A stretch of DNA of 64,000 nucleotides, taken from assembly GCA_018649725.1 (NCBI GenBank), contig JABIHH010000031.1, forward strand, positions 62,001 through 126,000, read 5' to 3'. The position numbers and the translations under genes were made by a program. Below, piece by piece: positions 9,990 to 19,400 of the stretch; within the stretch, counting starts at the first letter, position 1; each line of letters begins with the position of its first letter. The notes under the pieces were generated by a model. It was given only the letters and a program-made list of their open reading frames with translations. It was not told the origin of the DNA and searched no databases. The stretch comes from Rhodospirillaceae bacterium. GTDB lineage: Bacteria > Pseudomonadota > Alphaproteobacteria > Rhodospirillales > UBA2165.

Positions 9990-10373
9990 ATGAGCATTTC
10001 CGTTGGCGAAATTTTAGACAAAAAGGGCAGCGAAGTCATCGCGATAAGCTCGGAATCTACAATTCCAGAGGCTGCTCGATTAATGTCGCATCGGAAAATC
10101 GGCTTGTTGATCGTCCTCAATGATAAAAACAAATTTGTTGGGGTGTTATCCGAGCGCGATATCGTTCGCGCCGTTGCCATTGACCCTGACAGCGTCGGAG
10201 AAATGCATGTCGGGCGCTTGATCACCCGCAACGTGATTGCTTGCGATCCTCAGGCCGTGGCCAAAGACATAATCGACGTGATGAATGAAAAGGGATTTCG
10301 CCACATGCCGGTGGTTAAAGACGGCAATGTCAAAGGCGTTGTCAGCCGCACCGATCTAATGATGCATTCATAA
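9990..10373 (+). CDS. Two-CBS-domain protein
   Basis: The product has 127 residues with two CBS motifs, about residues 8-62 and 72-127 (STIPEAARLMSHRKIGLLIV, FVGVLSERDIVRAV, AKDIIDVMNEKGFRHMPVV, VKGVVSRTDLM). CBS pairs bind adenine nucleotides and act as energy or redox sensors. I chose the ATG at 9990 because GAGG lies 8 bases upstream; an in-frame ATG at 9975 has no such site. It follows the FixJ-type regulator and may be co-transcribed with it. Stand-alone CBS pairs of this type are common in alphaproteobacteria; the partner is unknown. Confidence 0.88.
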   Translation: MSISVGEILDKKGSEVIAISSESTIPEAARLMSHRKIGLLIVLNDKNKFVGVLSERDIVRAVAIDPDSVGEMHVGRLITRNVIACDPQAVAKDIIDVMNEKGFRHMPVVKDGNVKGVVSRTDLMMHS

Positions 10374-10400
10374 TCTTAACAGTGGTGTGGCTGCCGCGCT

Positions 10401-11990
10401 TTACCAGGTGCCGATACTGACCGCTCTCTTGGTTTCGGTATCGAGCGAGCGGCGGGCTCTGACTTCCATCGCTTTATCATTGAGTGTCTTGCGGAATTTC
10501 CGCCTGCGGAGAGATTCAAACATATGTTCCCGCAGTTCTGCCCGCACCTCTTCATAGGCGGGATCTTCGCCGAGATCGACCAACTCGTTCGGATCGTTTT
10601 TGAGATCGAAGAGCTCGGGACGGAAGGCTTCGTGATGGATGTATTTCCAATCATCGGTCCTGACCATGGTTCCCCGGGCTTCACTCGGCGTGATGTCATA
10701 TTCCCAATTGGCGAAGCGCGCAGCATATTCAGACTCGCTAATCACATATTTGCGCCAATCCACCGGTGTCTCGCCGTTCAACAGCGGACGTAGCGATTTA
10801 CCTTCAATGATGTGATCCGGTATCTCGCCGCCAGCCGCTTCAATAAAGGTCGGCACCAAATCAATCGCCTCAACAAAGCGATCATCAACGGCGCCCCGCG
10901 TCGCGTCAGAGGCTTCGTCCGGATCATAAACGATCATTGGGATGCGGACGCTTTCCTCATGGAACAGCTCTTTCTCCGCCATGTAGTGATCGCCGAGATA
11001 GTCGCCGTGATCCGACGTGAAGACAATCATGGTGTCATCCATGCGGCCGGACTCTTCGAGAAATTTAAACAGGCGTCCCATATGATCATCAATTTGTTTG
11101 ATCAGACCCATATAGGCTGGAATGACGTTGTTACGGGTTTCATCGCGGGCGAAGGTTTCGCTATCAGGACGGCTCATGAAGAACTTATAAACCGGATGGC
11201 CGTTTTCCTTCTCGCTCGGATGACGGTTGACGGGGATCATGTCGTTATGGTTATACATATCGTGATAGGGCGCCGGTGCGACATAGGGCCAATGCGGCTT
11301 GATGTAGCTAAGATGCAGACACCACGGCTTATCGCCGGTCTCAGTAATGAACTCCATCGCCCGGTTGGTCATGTAAGCGGTTTCAGAATGCTCTTCTTTA
11401 ATCCGCGCCGGCAGATGGTTGTTGCGGATATGCCAGCCGGACAGAATCTCGCCGTCCGGGCCTTCATGGGAATTGGCATAATCATGCCACGGATTTACGC
11501 CTTCATAGCCTTGCTCGTTGAGGTAATTATTATAGGCCAAATTCTCAGGCGCAAATTCGGCATTTCCCCACAGGCCATCATCGCGCTCAAAGGGCTCGAA
11601 CCCACATTGGCTGGCCAGCACACCAAACGGTTCATGCGGGTCGAGGCCGAGCCTCTCCATGCCAGCGGTATCGGCGTTCATATGAGTTTTGCCGACTAGG
11701 GCGACCCTATAATCAAGCGGGCGCAAATGATCGCCTAGCGTCATTTCACCGAGATTAAGCGGCACGCCATTCCAGGTGGCGCCATGGGTGAAATTATAGC
11801 GTCCAGTGTAAAAGCTCATGCGCGAGCCACCGCAAATCGGCGCTTGGGTATAGGCTCTGGAGAACAACACACCGCGGGCAGCAAGGGCATCAATATTAGG
11901 CGTTTCCAGGCGCGGATGTCCGGTGCAAGACAGATAGTCCGCCCGTAATTGATCGCACATGATGAAGAGAATATTTTTAACTTTAGCCAT
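10401..11990 (-). CDS. Sulfatase-family hydrolase (arylsulfatase or phosphonate monoester hydrolase-like)
   Basis: A 529-residue member of the alkaline-phosphatase/sulfatase superfamily. Metal ligands are visible at Asp13 (IMCDQLRAD) and in FTSDHGDYLGDH. The nucleophile region is PICGGSRMSFYTGRY, with Cys53 as the residue that would be oxidised to formylglycine. The canonical motif is CxPxR or CxAxR; here the third position is Gly. The overall layout, including the PHWPYVAPAPYHDMY and MGLIKQIDDHMGRLF segments, is close to my recollection of phosphonate monoester hydrolases/phosphodiesterases. No signal peptide is present, so it is cytoplasmic. It lies 107 bases downstream of the gentisate-dioxygenase-like gene. 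The exact substrate is uncertain. Confidence 0.85.
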   Translation of the reverse strand: MAKVKNILFIMCDQLRADYLSCTGHPRLETPNIDALAARGVLFSRAYTQAPICGGSRMSFYTGRYNFTHGATWNGVPLNLGEMTLGDHLRPLDYRVALVGKTHMNADTAGMERLGLDPHEPFGVLASQCGFEPFERDDGLWGNAEFAPENLAYNNYLNEQGYEGVNPWHDYANSHEGPDGEILSGWHIRNNHLPARIKEEHSETAYMTNRAMEFITETGDKPWCLHLSYIKPHWPYVAPAPYHDMYNHNDMIPVNRHPSEKENGHPVYKFFMSRPDSETFARDETRNNVIPAYMGLIKQIDDHMGRLFKFLEESGRMDDTMIVFTSDHGDYLGDHYMAEKELFHEESVRIPMIVYDPDEASDATRGAVDDRFVEAIDLVPTFIEAAGGEIPDHIIEGKSLRPLLNGETPVDWRKYVISESEYAARFANWEYDITPSEARGTMVRTDDWKYIHHEAFRPELFDLKNDPNELVDLGEDPAYEEVRAELREHMFESLRRRKFRKTLNDKAMEVRARRSLDTETKRAVSIGTW

Positions 11991-12097
11991 TGTCGTTATC
12001 GAACCTTAGAAGCTGTGAAAGTTTGAAACCGGAACATATCGCACCACCCCCAAAAAAGGGAGCGGTTTTTAATGGTTTTGAAATTGCTGAGTTCGAC

Positions 12098-13165
12098 TTA
12101 AGCGTTACCGCGTCGCTCCCGGTGGAGACCGAGCTTAGTCTGAACGGTTTTATCCGAGAAGCTGAAAAGTACGGCTTCATCATCGGCTTCGATGCGATGC
12201 GGATACCAGCACGGCACGACAATGATATCCTGCTTTTGCCACTCGAAAGTTTGCTCTTCGTCACCGACATTTACGATTATCCGGCCCGTGCCTTCAATAA
12301 CTGAATAGACAGTGTTTTCGGTGGTTTGCCAGGTCTCGGTCTTGAATCCTTTGGGCAGTAATTGCAGGAAGGTTGAGATCGTCGCCATTGCCGGGCCGCC
12401 GGTGGTTGGATCAATATATTCCAGTTTCAAACCGTGATAAGGATCCCATTCGGAGGACTTGCGAAGGTTTTCCAAGGTTTCGCGAGATTTTGCATAAGGG
12501 TAACTGAAAATTGGCGAATTCAGATTGTCTGGCATTTCCCCAACCGGGCGCATATTGCTGCCGTATCGATTGAGACTGTCACCAGGCGGTGGCCCTTCGG
12601 GGAATTGTTCATCCGCATAGCGCTCAAGGAAGACAGCGCCAATATGGCGCACCAGCGGCAAATCGAGACCATCCATCCAGACCACCGGATCCTTTCCTTC
12701 ATTGCCGTGGTCGTGCCAGGTCATCGAAGGTGTGATGATGAAATCACCCGGCTCCATGAAGGTTTTCTCGCCATTTACCGAAGTATAACCGCCGGAGCCT
12801 TCAATGATAAACCGCAAGGCTGCCGGAGAATGACGGTGGGCGGGGGCAACTTCGCCTGGCATTATAAGTTGCAAGCCGGCAAACATCGATTCGGTGATTG
12901 AGCTATTTCCTTCCAAGGCCGGATTTTCCAGCATCAGAACGCGTCTTTCTGCTTCGGCAGCGCTGATTAAATTCGCCGAGTGCAAAAGGTCCTCGCGGAT
13001 TTCAGAGTAATTCCAGCGATGGGGCACCGATGTAATGACCGGCTCAGCCGTTACCAAATATTCCAAATGCTCCCATAGCGGCGAACAGCTATGGCCGCGT
13101 ATTCTTTTATAGTATTCCTGACGTTCGGTAGAAATTTCCGCTTCATTTGAAACTGGCGTGTCCAT
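12098..13165 (-). CDS. Gentisate 1,2-dioxygenase-like bicupin
   Basis: The product (355 residues from the ATG at 13165) has two cupin domains. The first carries iron ligands in APAHRHSPAALRFIIEG and MTWHDHGNE, the pattern of gentisate 1,2-dioxygenase, which opens the ring of gentisate to maleylpyruvate. The second (residues about 250-345) is more degenerate, as in that family. GGAAGG lies 8 bases upstream of the chosen ATG; an in-frame GTG at 13207 would add 14 residues but lacks a ribosome site. It is divergent from an MFS transporter and upstream of the sulfatase. 1-hydroxy-2-naphthoate or salicylate dioxygenase are alternative activities in this family. Confidence 0.85.
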   Translation of the reverse strand: MDTPVSNEAEISTERQEYYKRIRGHSCSPLWEHLEYLVTAEPVITSVPHRWNYSEIREDLLHSANLISAAEAERRVLMLENPALEGNSSITESMFAGLQLIMPGEVAPAHRHSPAALRFIIEGSGGYTSVNGEKTFMEPGDFIITPSMTWHDHGNEGKDPVVWMDGLDLPLVRHIGAVFLERYADEQFPEGPPPGDSLNRYGSNMRPVGEMPDNLNSPIFSYPYAKSRETLENLRKSSEWDPYHGLKLEYIDPTTGGPAMATISTFLQLLPKGFKTETWQTTENTVYSVIEGTGRIIVNVGDEEQTFEWQKQDIIVVPCWYPHRIEADDEAVLFSFSDKTVQTKLGLHRERRGNA

Positions 13166-13349
13166 CTTCCTGGCCTTCCGTATTTTGTTTGCCCTATTGT
13201 TCGCCACATTGTTCGACTGGCTAACTAAATTTTATATCAGATTGGCGGGATATATAAAGAACCGTCTTCGATATCACTCAATTTGTTCAGTATACGGACG
13301 ATAACAAGGTGGTTGCAAACTGCGTCCTTAGAACGGCACACTCGTTTTT

Positions 13350-14786
13350 ATGAATTCAAATAATCCCAACTCACAATCTGACGCGCAAGCGACTTGGAAG
13401 AGGCTGTTTACCGGCGATTTGATGATCTACTCGATCATTCTCAATCTCGGCATTCTGCTATTTGCCGTCGATACTTTTGTCATTACCACGATCATGCCGA
13501 CGGTGATTGTCGATATTGGCGGTACCCAGCTTTATGCCTGGCCGGTGATGATTTTTATGGTCGGCGCGATCGTCGGTGCCGCGGCCACGGGACCGGTGCG
13601 GGCCAATTTTGGTCGGCGAAATGGCTATGTCTTTGCCGGTGTTTTATTTCTTATCGGCAATCTCGGCGCGGCTTATGCGCCCAACATTGAGATGCTGATC
13701 GCTTGGCGGTTGCTGCAGGGCCTTGGCGGCGGGCTCATCATTTCGCAATCTTATGGCTTAATTGGTGATTTTTATCCCCCCGAGCTGCGCACGCGAATTC
13801 TCTCCATCGTCTCAACAACCTGGGGCGTCGCGACGGTATTTGGCCCGGCCTTTGGCGGGATCTTTGCTGAGTTTGGCTCCTGGCGCGGGGCTTTTTGGGC
13901 GATTGTACCGCTCGCCATCATTTTTTGTGGGCTGGTGTGGCGCCATGTTGCGCACAGCCCAGTGGATAAAAGCGGTGGTATGGTGGTTAATTTCCCGATC
14001 ACCCGGTTGCTGTTATTTGCGCTCGGCATCTTGTGTGTTGGGCTGACATCACAAACCGATAACAATGTCTACCGCGTTAGCTTGATCGTTGCTGCCATCG
14101 CCATGGTGGCCTATGCGATGATCCGCGATGCGAAATCCAGCAACCGCATGTTCCCGAAAAATACACTCATACTTAATACGACGGTGGGGTCATCCTATTG
14201 GTTTTTGCTGATGTTTACCTTCACCTTCATCGTCGCCATTCTCTACGCGACGTTGTATTTGCAGATATTGCATCATCAAACACCGATTGCCGCAGCTTAT
14301 ATCAGCGCGGTGTTATCATTCACCTGGACTATCGGTGCCCTGCTGACGGCATCCTGGAAGGGGCCGGCGGTTAAGCTTGCTGTGCTGGGCGGCGGTGTAT
14401 TGATTGTGCTCGGGGCCATCGGCCTCACCCTGTTTGCCGTTAAAGGGCCGCTGGTCTTAATCATTCTTTCGCTGAGTTCTATGGGGTTTGGCATTGGCAC
14501 ATCAAACAATCATGTCATCGCGCTGACCATTGAATGTGCCGAGAAGGGCGAAGAGGGGCTGGTTGCATCTTCGGTTCAAACCATGCGGACCATGGGGCTG
14601 GCTTTCGGCTCCGCCATGGCAGGATTGCTGGCTAATATTGCGGGTCTGTCTGAAGGTACTGGTCCCGAAACTGTCGCCCGCGCCGTCGATCTTCTTAATC
14701 GCTGGGACATCGGTTTGGCTGCGCTGACATTGTTGTCACTGCTGGTATTCTACTACAACTACAATCGTGACAAACGCTTGGGCTAG
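13350..14786 (+). CDS. MFS transporter (DHA2-like drug/solute exporter)
   Basis: This 478-residue integral membrane protein has about 14 hydrophobic helices. It shows the MFS motif A-like loop GPVRANFGRRNGYVFAG between helices 2 and 3, and the antiporter-type motif GVATVFGPAFGGIFAEFGSWRGAFW, both expected for DHA2-group exporters. It is divergent from the gentisate-dioxygenase-like gene, whose intergenic region (13166-13349) would hold both promoters. The stop codon TAG overlaps the opposite-strand stop of the DUF1244 gene in the palindrome CTAG at 14783-14786. An aromatic acid or toxic intermediate is a plausible substrate, but this is inference. Confidence 0.9.
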   Translation: MNSNNPNSQSDAQATWKRLFTGDLMIYSIILNLGILLFAVDTFVITTIMPTVIVDIGGTQLYAWPVMIFMVGAIVGAAATGPVRANFGRRNGYVFAGVLFLIGNLGAAYAPNIEMLIAWRLLQGLGGGLIISQSYGLIGDFYPPELRTRILSIVSTTWGVATVFGPAFGGIFAEFGSWRGAFWAIVPLAIIFCGLVWRHVAHSPVDKSGGMVVNFPITRLLLFALGILCVGLTSQTDNNVYRVSLIVAAIAMVAYAMIRDAKSSNRMFPKNTLILNTTVGSSYWFLLMFTFTFIVAILYATLYLQILHHQTPIAAAYISAVLSFTWTIGALLTASWKGPAVKLAVLGGGVLIVLGAIGLTLFAVKGPLVLIILSLSSMGFGIGTSNNHVIALTIECAEKGEEGLVASSVQTMRTMGLAFGSAMAGLLANIAGLSEGTGPETVARAVDLLNRWDIGLAALTLLSLLVFYYNYNRDKRLG

Positions 14787-15097
14787 TGCCCGCTTATTTT
14801 GGCGTGCAGTGGCTTGGTTGTCTCAAACTTTTCCTGCTGCTCGGGCGAAGCTTTTTCCTGGTGATTACTTTTCCATTCGTCATACGGCATGCCATAGACG
14901 ACTTCGCGCGCCTCATCATAATCCATTTCAACCCCACGCTCCTCCGCCGCCGCTAAATACCATTTCGACAAGCAGTTCCGGCAAAATCCGGCAAGGTTCA
15001 TAATGTCGATGTTTTGCGCATCCTTGCGGCGTTGAAGATGTTCGACAAGCCCCCGAAAAGCAGCGGCTTCAAGTTCTATTCTAGTTTGATCATCCAT
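14783..15097 (-). CDS. DUF1244 family protein
   Basis: This 104-residue soluble protein contains the family hallmark LAGFCRNCLSKWY (two Cys separated by two residues) and a Tyr-rich C-terminal half (YGMPYDEWKSNHQ). The family is widespread in alphaproteobacteria and of unknown function. I chose the ATG at 15097 because GGAA lies 8 bases upstream; the frame extends further upstream into the preceding gene without a ribosome site. It follows the ACMSD-like amidohydrolase gene by 19 bases on the same strand. Confidence 0.9.
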   Translation of the reverse strand: MDDQTRIELEAAAFRGLVEHLQRRKDAQNIDIMNLAGFCRNCLSKWYLAAAEERGVEMDYDEAREVVYGMPYDEWKSNHQEKASPEQQEKFETTKPLHAKISGH

Positions 15098-15116
15098 CTC
15101 GCACGTTCCTTTTTTA

Positions 15117-16094
15117 TTAAATGTTGAAAATATTCTGGGCGGCCTGACCCAGTATTTTAGCCGTCTGATCCGCGGGCAAATCTTCAACCAATTGCTTCAG
15201 CACGGGAATATCCGCGGCGTGGGGATAATCGGTGCCGAACATAATCCGGTCTGGTCCCGCCAGATTGATTAAAGACTGTAGCCCATCGGCCTGGTAAATG
15301 ATTGAATCATAGTAGATCCGTTCAAGGTAGGTGCTCGGAAGATCGGTAATCTTTTTATCAAAGCCGCCTTGCTCAAAAAACAGATCCATACGTTTAGAGA
15401 CATAAGGTAGATAGCCGCCGGCATGTGACGCGATGACTTTAAGCTTGGGAAACCGGTCAAAAAATCCATCCAAAATCATGCGCGAGAGGGCCAGAGATGT
15501 ATCGAACATAAAGCCGACCGGGCCGAGCAATCTGTATGTTCCTAAATCCATTTTCTCCGCGCCCAATGGAACGGTTGGATGAATCAAAACCGGCAAGTCT
15601 CGCTTTTCAATGTCTGCCCATATTGGATCAAACAGCGGATCGTTTAAAAATTTCTCACGAATATTTGCCAAGGTCATAACACCAACAGCGCCAAGCTTCA
15701 CCGCGCGCCCCAACTCTATTGCCGCTAGCTCGGGATATTCCCAAGGTAGTGTTGCGAAAAAACGGATGCGGTCGGGATAGGCCGTTTGGGCAGCGGCCAT
15801 ATCATCATTGATGATTTGAGCACTTTCATTGCTAATTTCGGCGGTCCCCCAAAAGGCGTTGGGGGAGGTTAGGGAGACAACAGAGATATCAATCCCTTGT
15901 GCATCCATATCACGGAGGCGTTCTTCATAATCAAACATCGCCGAATGAAAGCCCATCGACGGCGTGCCGTATTCGATCAAAAATTCGCCGCCATTTGGCA
16001 AGGTGCCGATATCAAGATCAGGTTTTCCCTTTTCTCGCACAAGTTTAAGCCAATTATCTGAAAGCGAGTGGGTATGAATGTCGATGACGGTCAA
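15117..16094 (-). CDS. ACMSD-like amidohydrolase (decarboxylase/hydrolase)
   Basis: The product has the ACMSD/gamma-resorcylate decarboxylase type of amidohydrolase fold: HxH at the start (VIDIHTHSLSD), His in PVLIHPTVPLG, the VIASHAGGYLPY motif and the strand-8 Asp in IMFGTDYPHAAD. These enzymes decarboxylate or hydrate aromatic or unsaturated carboxylates with a divalent metal. I place the start at the TTG at 16092-16094: AAGGAG lies 8 bases upstream and the protein then begins at the usual family position, giving 325 residues. An ATG at 16133 in the same frame would add 13 residues of poor quality. It precedes DUF1244 in an operon. Confidence 0.87.
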   Translation of the reverse strand: MTVIDIHTHSLSDNWLKLVREKGKPDLDIGTLPNGGEFLIEYGTPSMGFHSAMFDYEERLRDMDAQGIDISVVSLTSPNAFWGTAEISNESAQIINDDMAAAQTAYPDRIRFFATLPWEYPELAAIELGRAVKLGAVGVMTLANIREKFLNDPLFDPIWADIEKRDLPVLIHPTVPLGAEKMDLGTYRLLGPVGFMFDTSLALSRMILDGFFDRFPKLKVIASHAGGYLPYVSKRMDLFFEQGGFDKKITDLPSTYLERIYYDSIIYQADGLQSLINLAGPDRIMFGTDYPHAADIPVLKQLVEDLPADQTAKILGQAAQNIFNI

Positions 16095-16438
16095 AATAAG
16101 CGCTCCTTGATATTCAGTGTCTTCGTTTGCCAAGTTTGATCGAAGAAAATTTATCGATGAAACAACAGCGTGACCAGCGAAATAAAATAATCCTCAGATT
16201 TACAAATCGAAAATCGTGACGGGTGTGAGGTTGGGGCCGGATCGCAATAACTTATCCCCAAATTAGGCACAATTGCCTCACAGCTTATCCACATTCTATC
16301 AACAGTTCTGTCAACAATCACAGATCAATGGGCAATTGTGAGGAAGCCGTTGAATATGCTAGATTATTTCCGCGCATTCATAAAATATCGATTGGCGCAT
16401 GATAGAGCAGGGGCACTAAACCGACTTGGGAGCACATC
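16095..16438. promoter_or_regulatory. Intergenic region with DnaA-box-like and inverted-repeat sequences
   Basis: This 344-base region upstream of the 25-residue-repeat gene holds no gene. It has a perfect DnaA box TTATCCACA at 16285-16293 and a one-mismatch copy TTATCCCCA at 16252-16260. It also has a 10-base inverted repeat: CACAATTGCC at 16268-16277 and GGCAATTGTG at 16331-16340. The heptamer TGTGAGG or its complement occurs at 16214-16220, 16276-16282 and 16337-16343. Two DnaA-like sites are too few for an origin; they may serve DnaA regulation of the downstream gene (inference). Confidence 0.4.
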
Positions 16439-19400
16439 ATGGCGAAAAATACGCCCAATGATTTAAACGGCCAATCCAATGGCACTTCGGATAAGAGCGA
16501 TCAATTGGAAGTGGTCCATGATGCTGATGCCGCGCCGGATACCAAACACACCGGTGTACAGGAGAGCTACGAGTGGCTCGAGCCCAAAGAGCCCAATCTA
16601 ATCGATGGCATCGTTGCCCCGGAATTTAAGCCGCCTTTTTATGCGCGCTATCGCGTTCTTACGATCTTGGCGATCTTGGCGACCATCGGTTGGCTGGCCG
16701 CATCGGCGAGTTTTGTCTTTGAGAATCTTGGCCTGGCAGATATTGCCCAGCTTTTGCCGCATGAACTTGGTGGCATGGCCGCTGGCATCGCGACACCGAT
16801 TGCGCTGATTTGGATCGTCGTAGCTTTTTTCGAGAAAACAAAAATTTATCAGGCAGAAAGCCGGGCATTGCGCTGGCATTTGCAGCAACTGACTTATCCG
16901 GCGGATAGTGCTGAGACGCGCGTTGCTGAGATCACCGAGGCGCTTCGGGCGCAAACTCAGGCGCTCAGGCAAGCGTCAGAAGAGGCGAGCTTGCGGGCAA
17001 GTGATGCAACAGATTTGATCAAACGGCAAACCATGGCGCTTTCGGTCGCCTCTGAAGAAGCCAACACTAAAGCCGATAGCGCAGGCGATAAGCTGCGCCA
17101 ACAGGCCGAAGATTTGGTCAATGCGTCTGACCGGGCAATTGCGCGGGCGAGAGAGGCGGGCAATGTTCTGCATCATCAAAGCCATGATCTGATTAACGTG
17201 TCACAACAGGCGTCCTCCCGGACCGAGGATATCACCAGCACTTTGCAAAAGAGTGGTGAAGACCTCATGCGGATTGCCGAGGAATCCACCAAAAGAGCGC
17301 ATGAAACGGCGGAGCTTTATCGGGATCGCTCGGAGAGTCTCGCGGCAATTTCAGTGGAAGCAGCGGCGCGCGCCGAGAAAATGGGCAGCGATCTGTCGAG
17401 CAATGCCGAAGCGTTATCAGGGGCGACAGAATTGGCGGCCCAACGGGTTGAGGCAACGACGGAAAATCTCCGTGAATTTACGCAAGACTTGTCGCGTCGC
17501 TCCGATCAAATGGAAGCTCAGTCCGATATTGTTGCCGCCCAACTGGCCAATCAGGCTGAAAATTTAAATGAATCTGTCGATAAAGCGACAGCCAACACAT
17601 CTACCATTGTGGCGGCAATTAATACGGAATTCCGCAATCTTGGAGCCGCGACAGATACCGTGCTGTCACAAGTGAAGCGCGCTGGTGAAGATATCAAGAA
17701 TGATACCCGGGACTTGCTTGCTGCTGGGGGGGCGGCCGCAGAGCGGGTTGATCAGACAGCGAATACCTATCGCCAGCAAATCAACGAGCTTGAAGAAACA
17801 ACCGATCGGGCCTCAGCCCGGGCGCGCGTCGTTGGCGCTCAGATCGAAGATGTTAAAAACGTCTTGGATACGACCGTTGAAAAATCTTTTGAGCAAATTG
17901 AAGAAGTCTCCAATACACTTTCGGCGAAGTCTGAAGAGTTGGCGGCAAGTTCTGGCCAAGCGGTTGAAGATATCGGTGAGGCCGGTGACGCGCTGCAACA
18001 AAAATCAGATCACATGGTGAAATTAAGTGATCTGGTCGTGCTCCGCATGGGCAACACTTCTGAGGCCATTCGCAAACGCGCCGATGAATTGTCTGAAACC
18101 TCTAAAGAGGTTAGTGGTCAAATTGACGCGACAGCGGATCGTCTCCATCAGGCGCGCCTTGATCTTAAGGACGCATCCGATAGCTCGGTCGGCAATGTCG
18201 ATCGGGTGGCTGCTGCCTTGCGTCGCGATCTTTTAGAATTGACCCAAGTGGCCGAGAATGTCGGCGAGATAAATGGCGAGTATGGCGAACGGTTGACCAG
18301 ACTGACATCTGAATCTGCGGATGCGACGACCCAGTTGCAGCGGCTCAGCGAGCAAATCGAAGATCAGATTAAAGAGCTGACCTTGACGTCGGATGGTGCC
18401 GGTAAAAGCATCGTCGATATGGGCGATAAGCTGGCCGATCACACACGCTTGTTAAATGACGCTTCGGCAATTGCCGTTGAAAAAGTGGCCCAGGTCGGTG
18501 AAGCGCTGAAAGAAAAAACAACCAATGTCAACGAGTCCTCTGCCAAAGCCAGCGAGCGCCTGCGCTCAATCGGTATCGTGCTGGATCGCCGTACGGCGGA
18601 GCTTTCCAGCGCGGCAAATGACGCGACGGAAAAGGTAAACAATGTCTCGGAAATCCTGCGGCAAAAAACCAATGACCTTTCGGGATCCTCAGAAAAAGCG
18701 GTATCTGATATTAGCGTTGCCGGTGAGACGATGGCCTATCGCTCCGATGAAGTCGCCAATTCTGCCGACCGAGCTGCCCGCCTGTTAGGCCTCGTAACCG
18801 ATGCATTGCGTCAGCAATCTCGAGATCTGAGCCGGACGACAGACAGTGCTGCCGATCAAATCGAAAATGTCGGTGAGAAGCTACATCAGCGGTCTCGTGA
18901 ACTTACCGATATTACCGATGATGCGGTTATGCGGATGGACGAGACGTGGGAGACGCTCGAAGACCGCGCCGATAAAATGCGCGTACTCTCAAGCGATCTA
19001 ATCGGCCAGGTCAGTGAAGCCGCCTCGGCGCTGCATGACCGCTCACAAGAACTCGCCTCAGCCTCTGAAAGTGCAGTTTCTGATGTTGGCTCAGTGGGCG
19101 ATACCTTGTTGGAGCAATCCCGGGAAGCTGCAACGGCTGCCGATGAAGCGGCAAATCGCCTGACCCGTATTGCCGAAGACCTCAGCACTAATTTTGTTGA
19201 TATTAAAGACAGCTCTGTTGATACCGAAGAGCGCCTTAATCGCATGGGAGTGAATTTTCGCCAGCGGGCTGAGGAATTTGCTCAAGCGGCAACAGAATCA
19301 AACAGCCACGTTCAGGCCTTTGCCGATGCGCTGCAAGAGCGCAGTTCTGAACTTACCGGCGCTTCTGATGAAGCAACAGCAAAGGTGGGAGCTGTTGGCG

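Noticed and set aside
10812..11699. 295-residue open frame on the plus strand
   Set aside because: It is the antisense shadow of the sulfatase gene, which has clear domain motifs; the plus-strand product has no recognisable features.
16239..16345. Chromosomal replication origin
   Set aside because: Only one perfect and one near DnaA box, no AT-rich unwinding element of note and no typical origin neighbours (dnaA, hemE, parAB).
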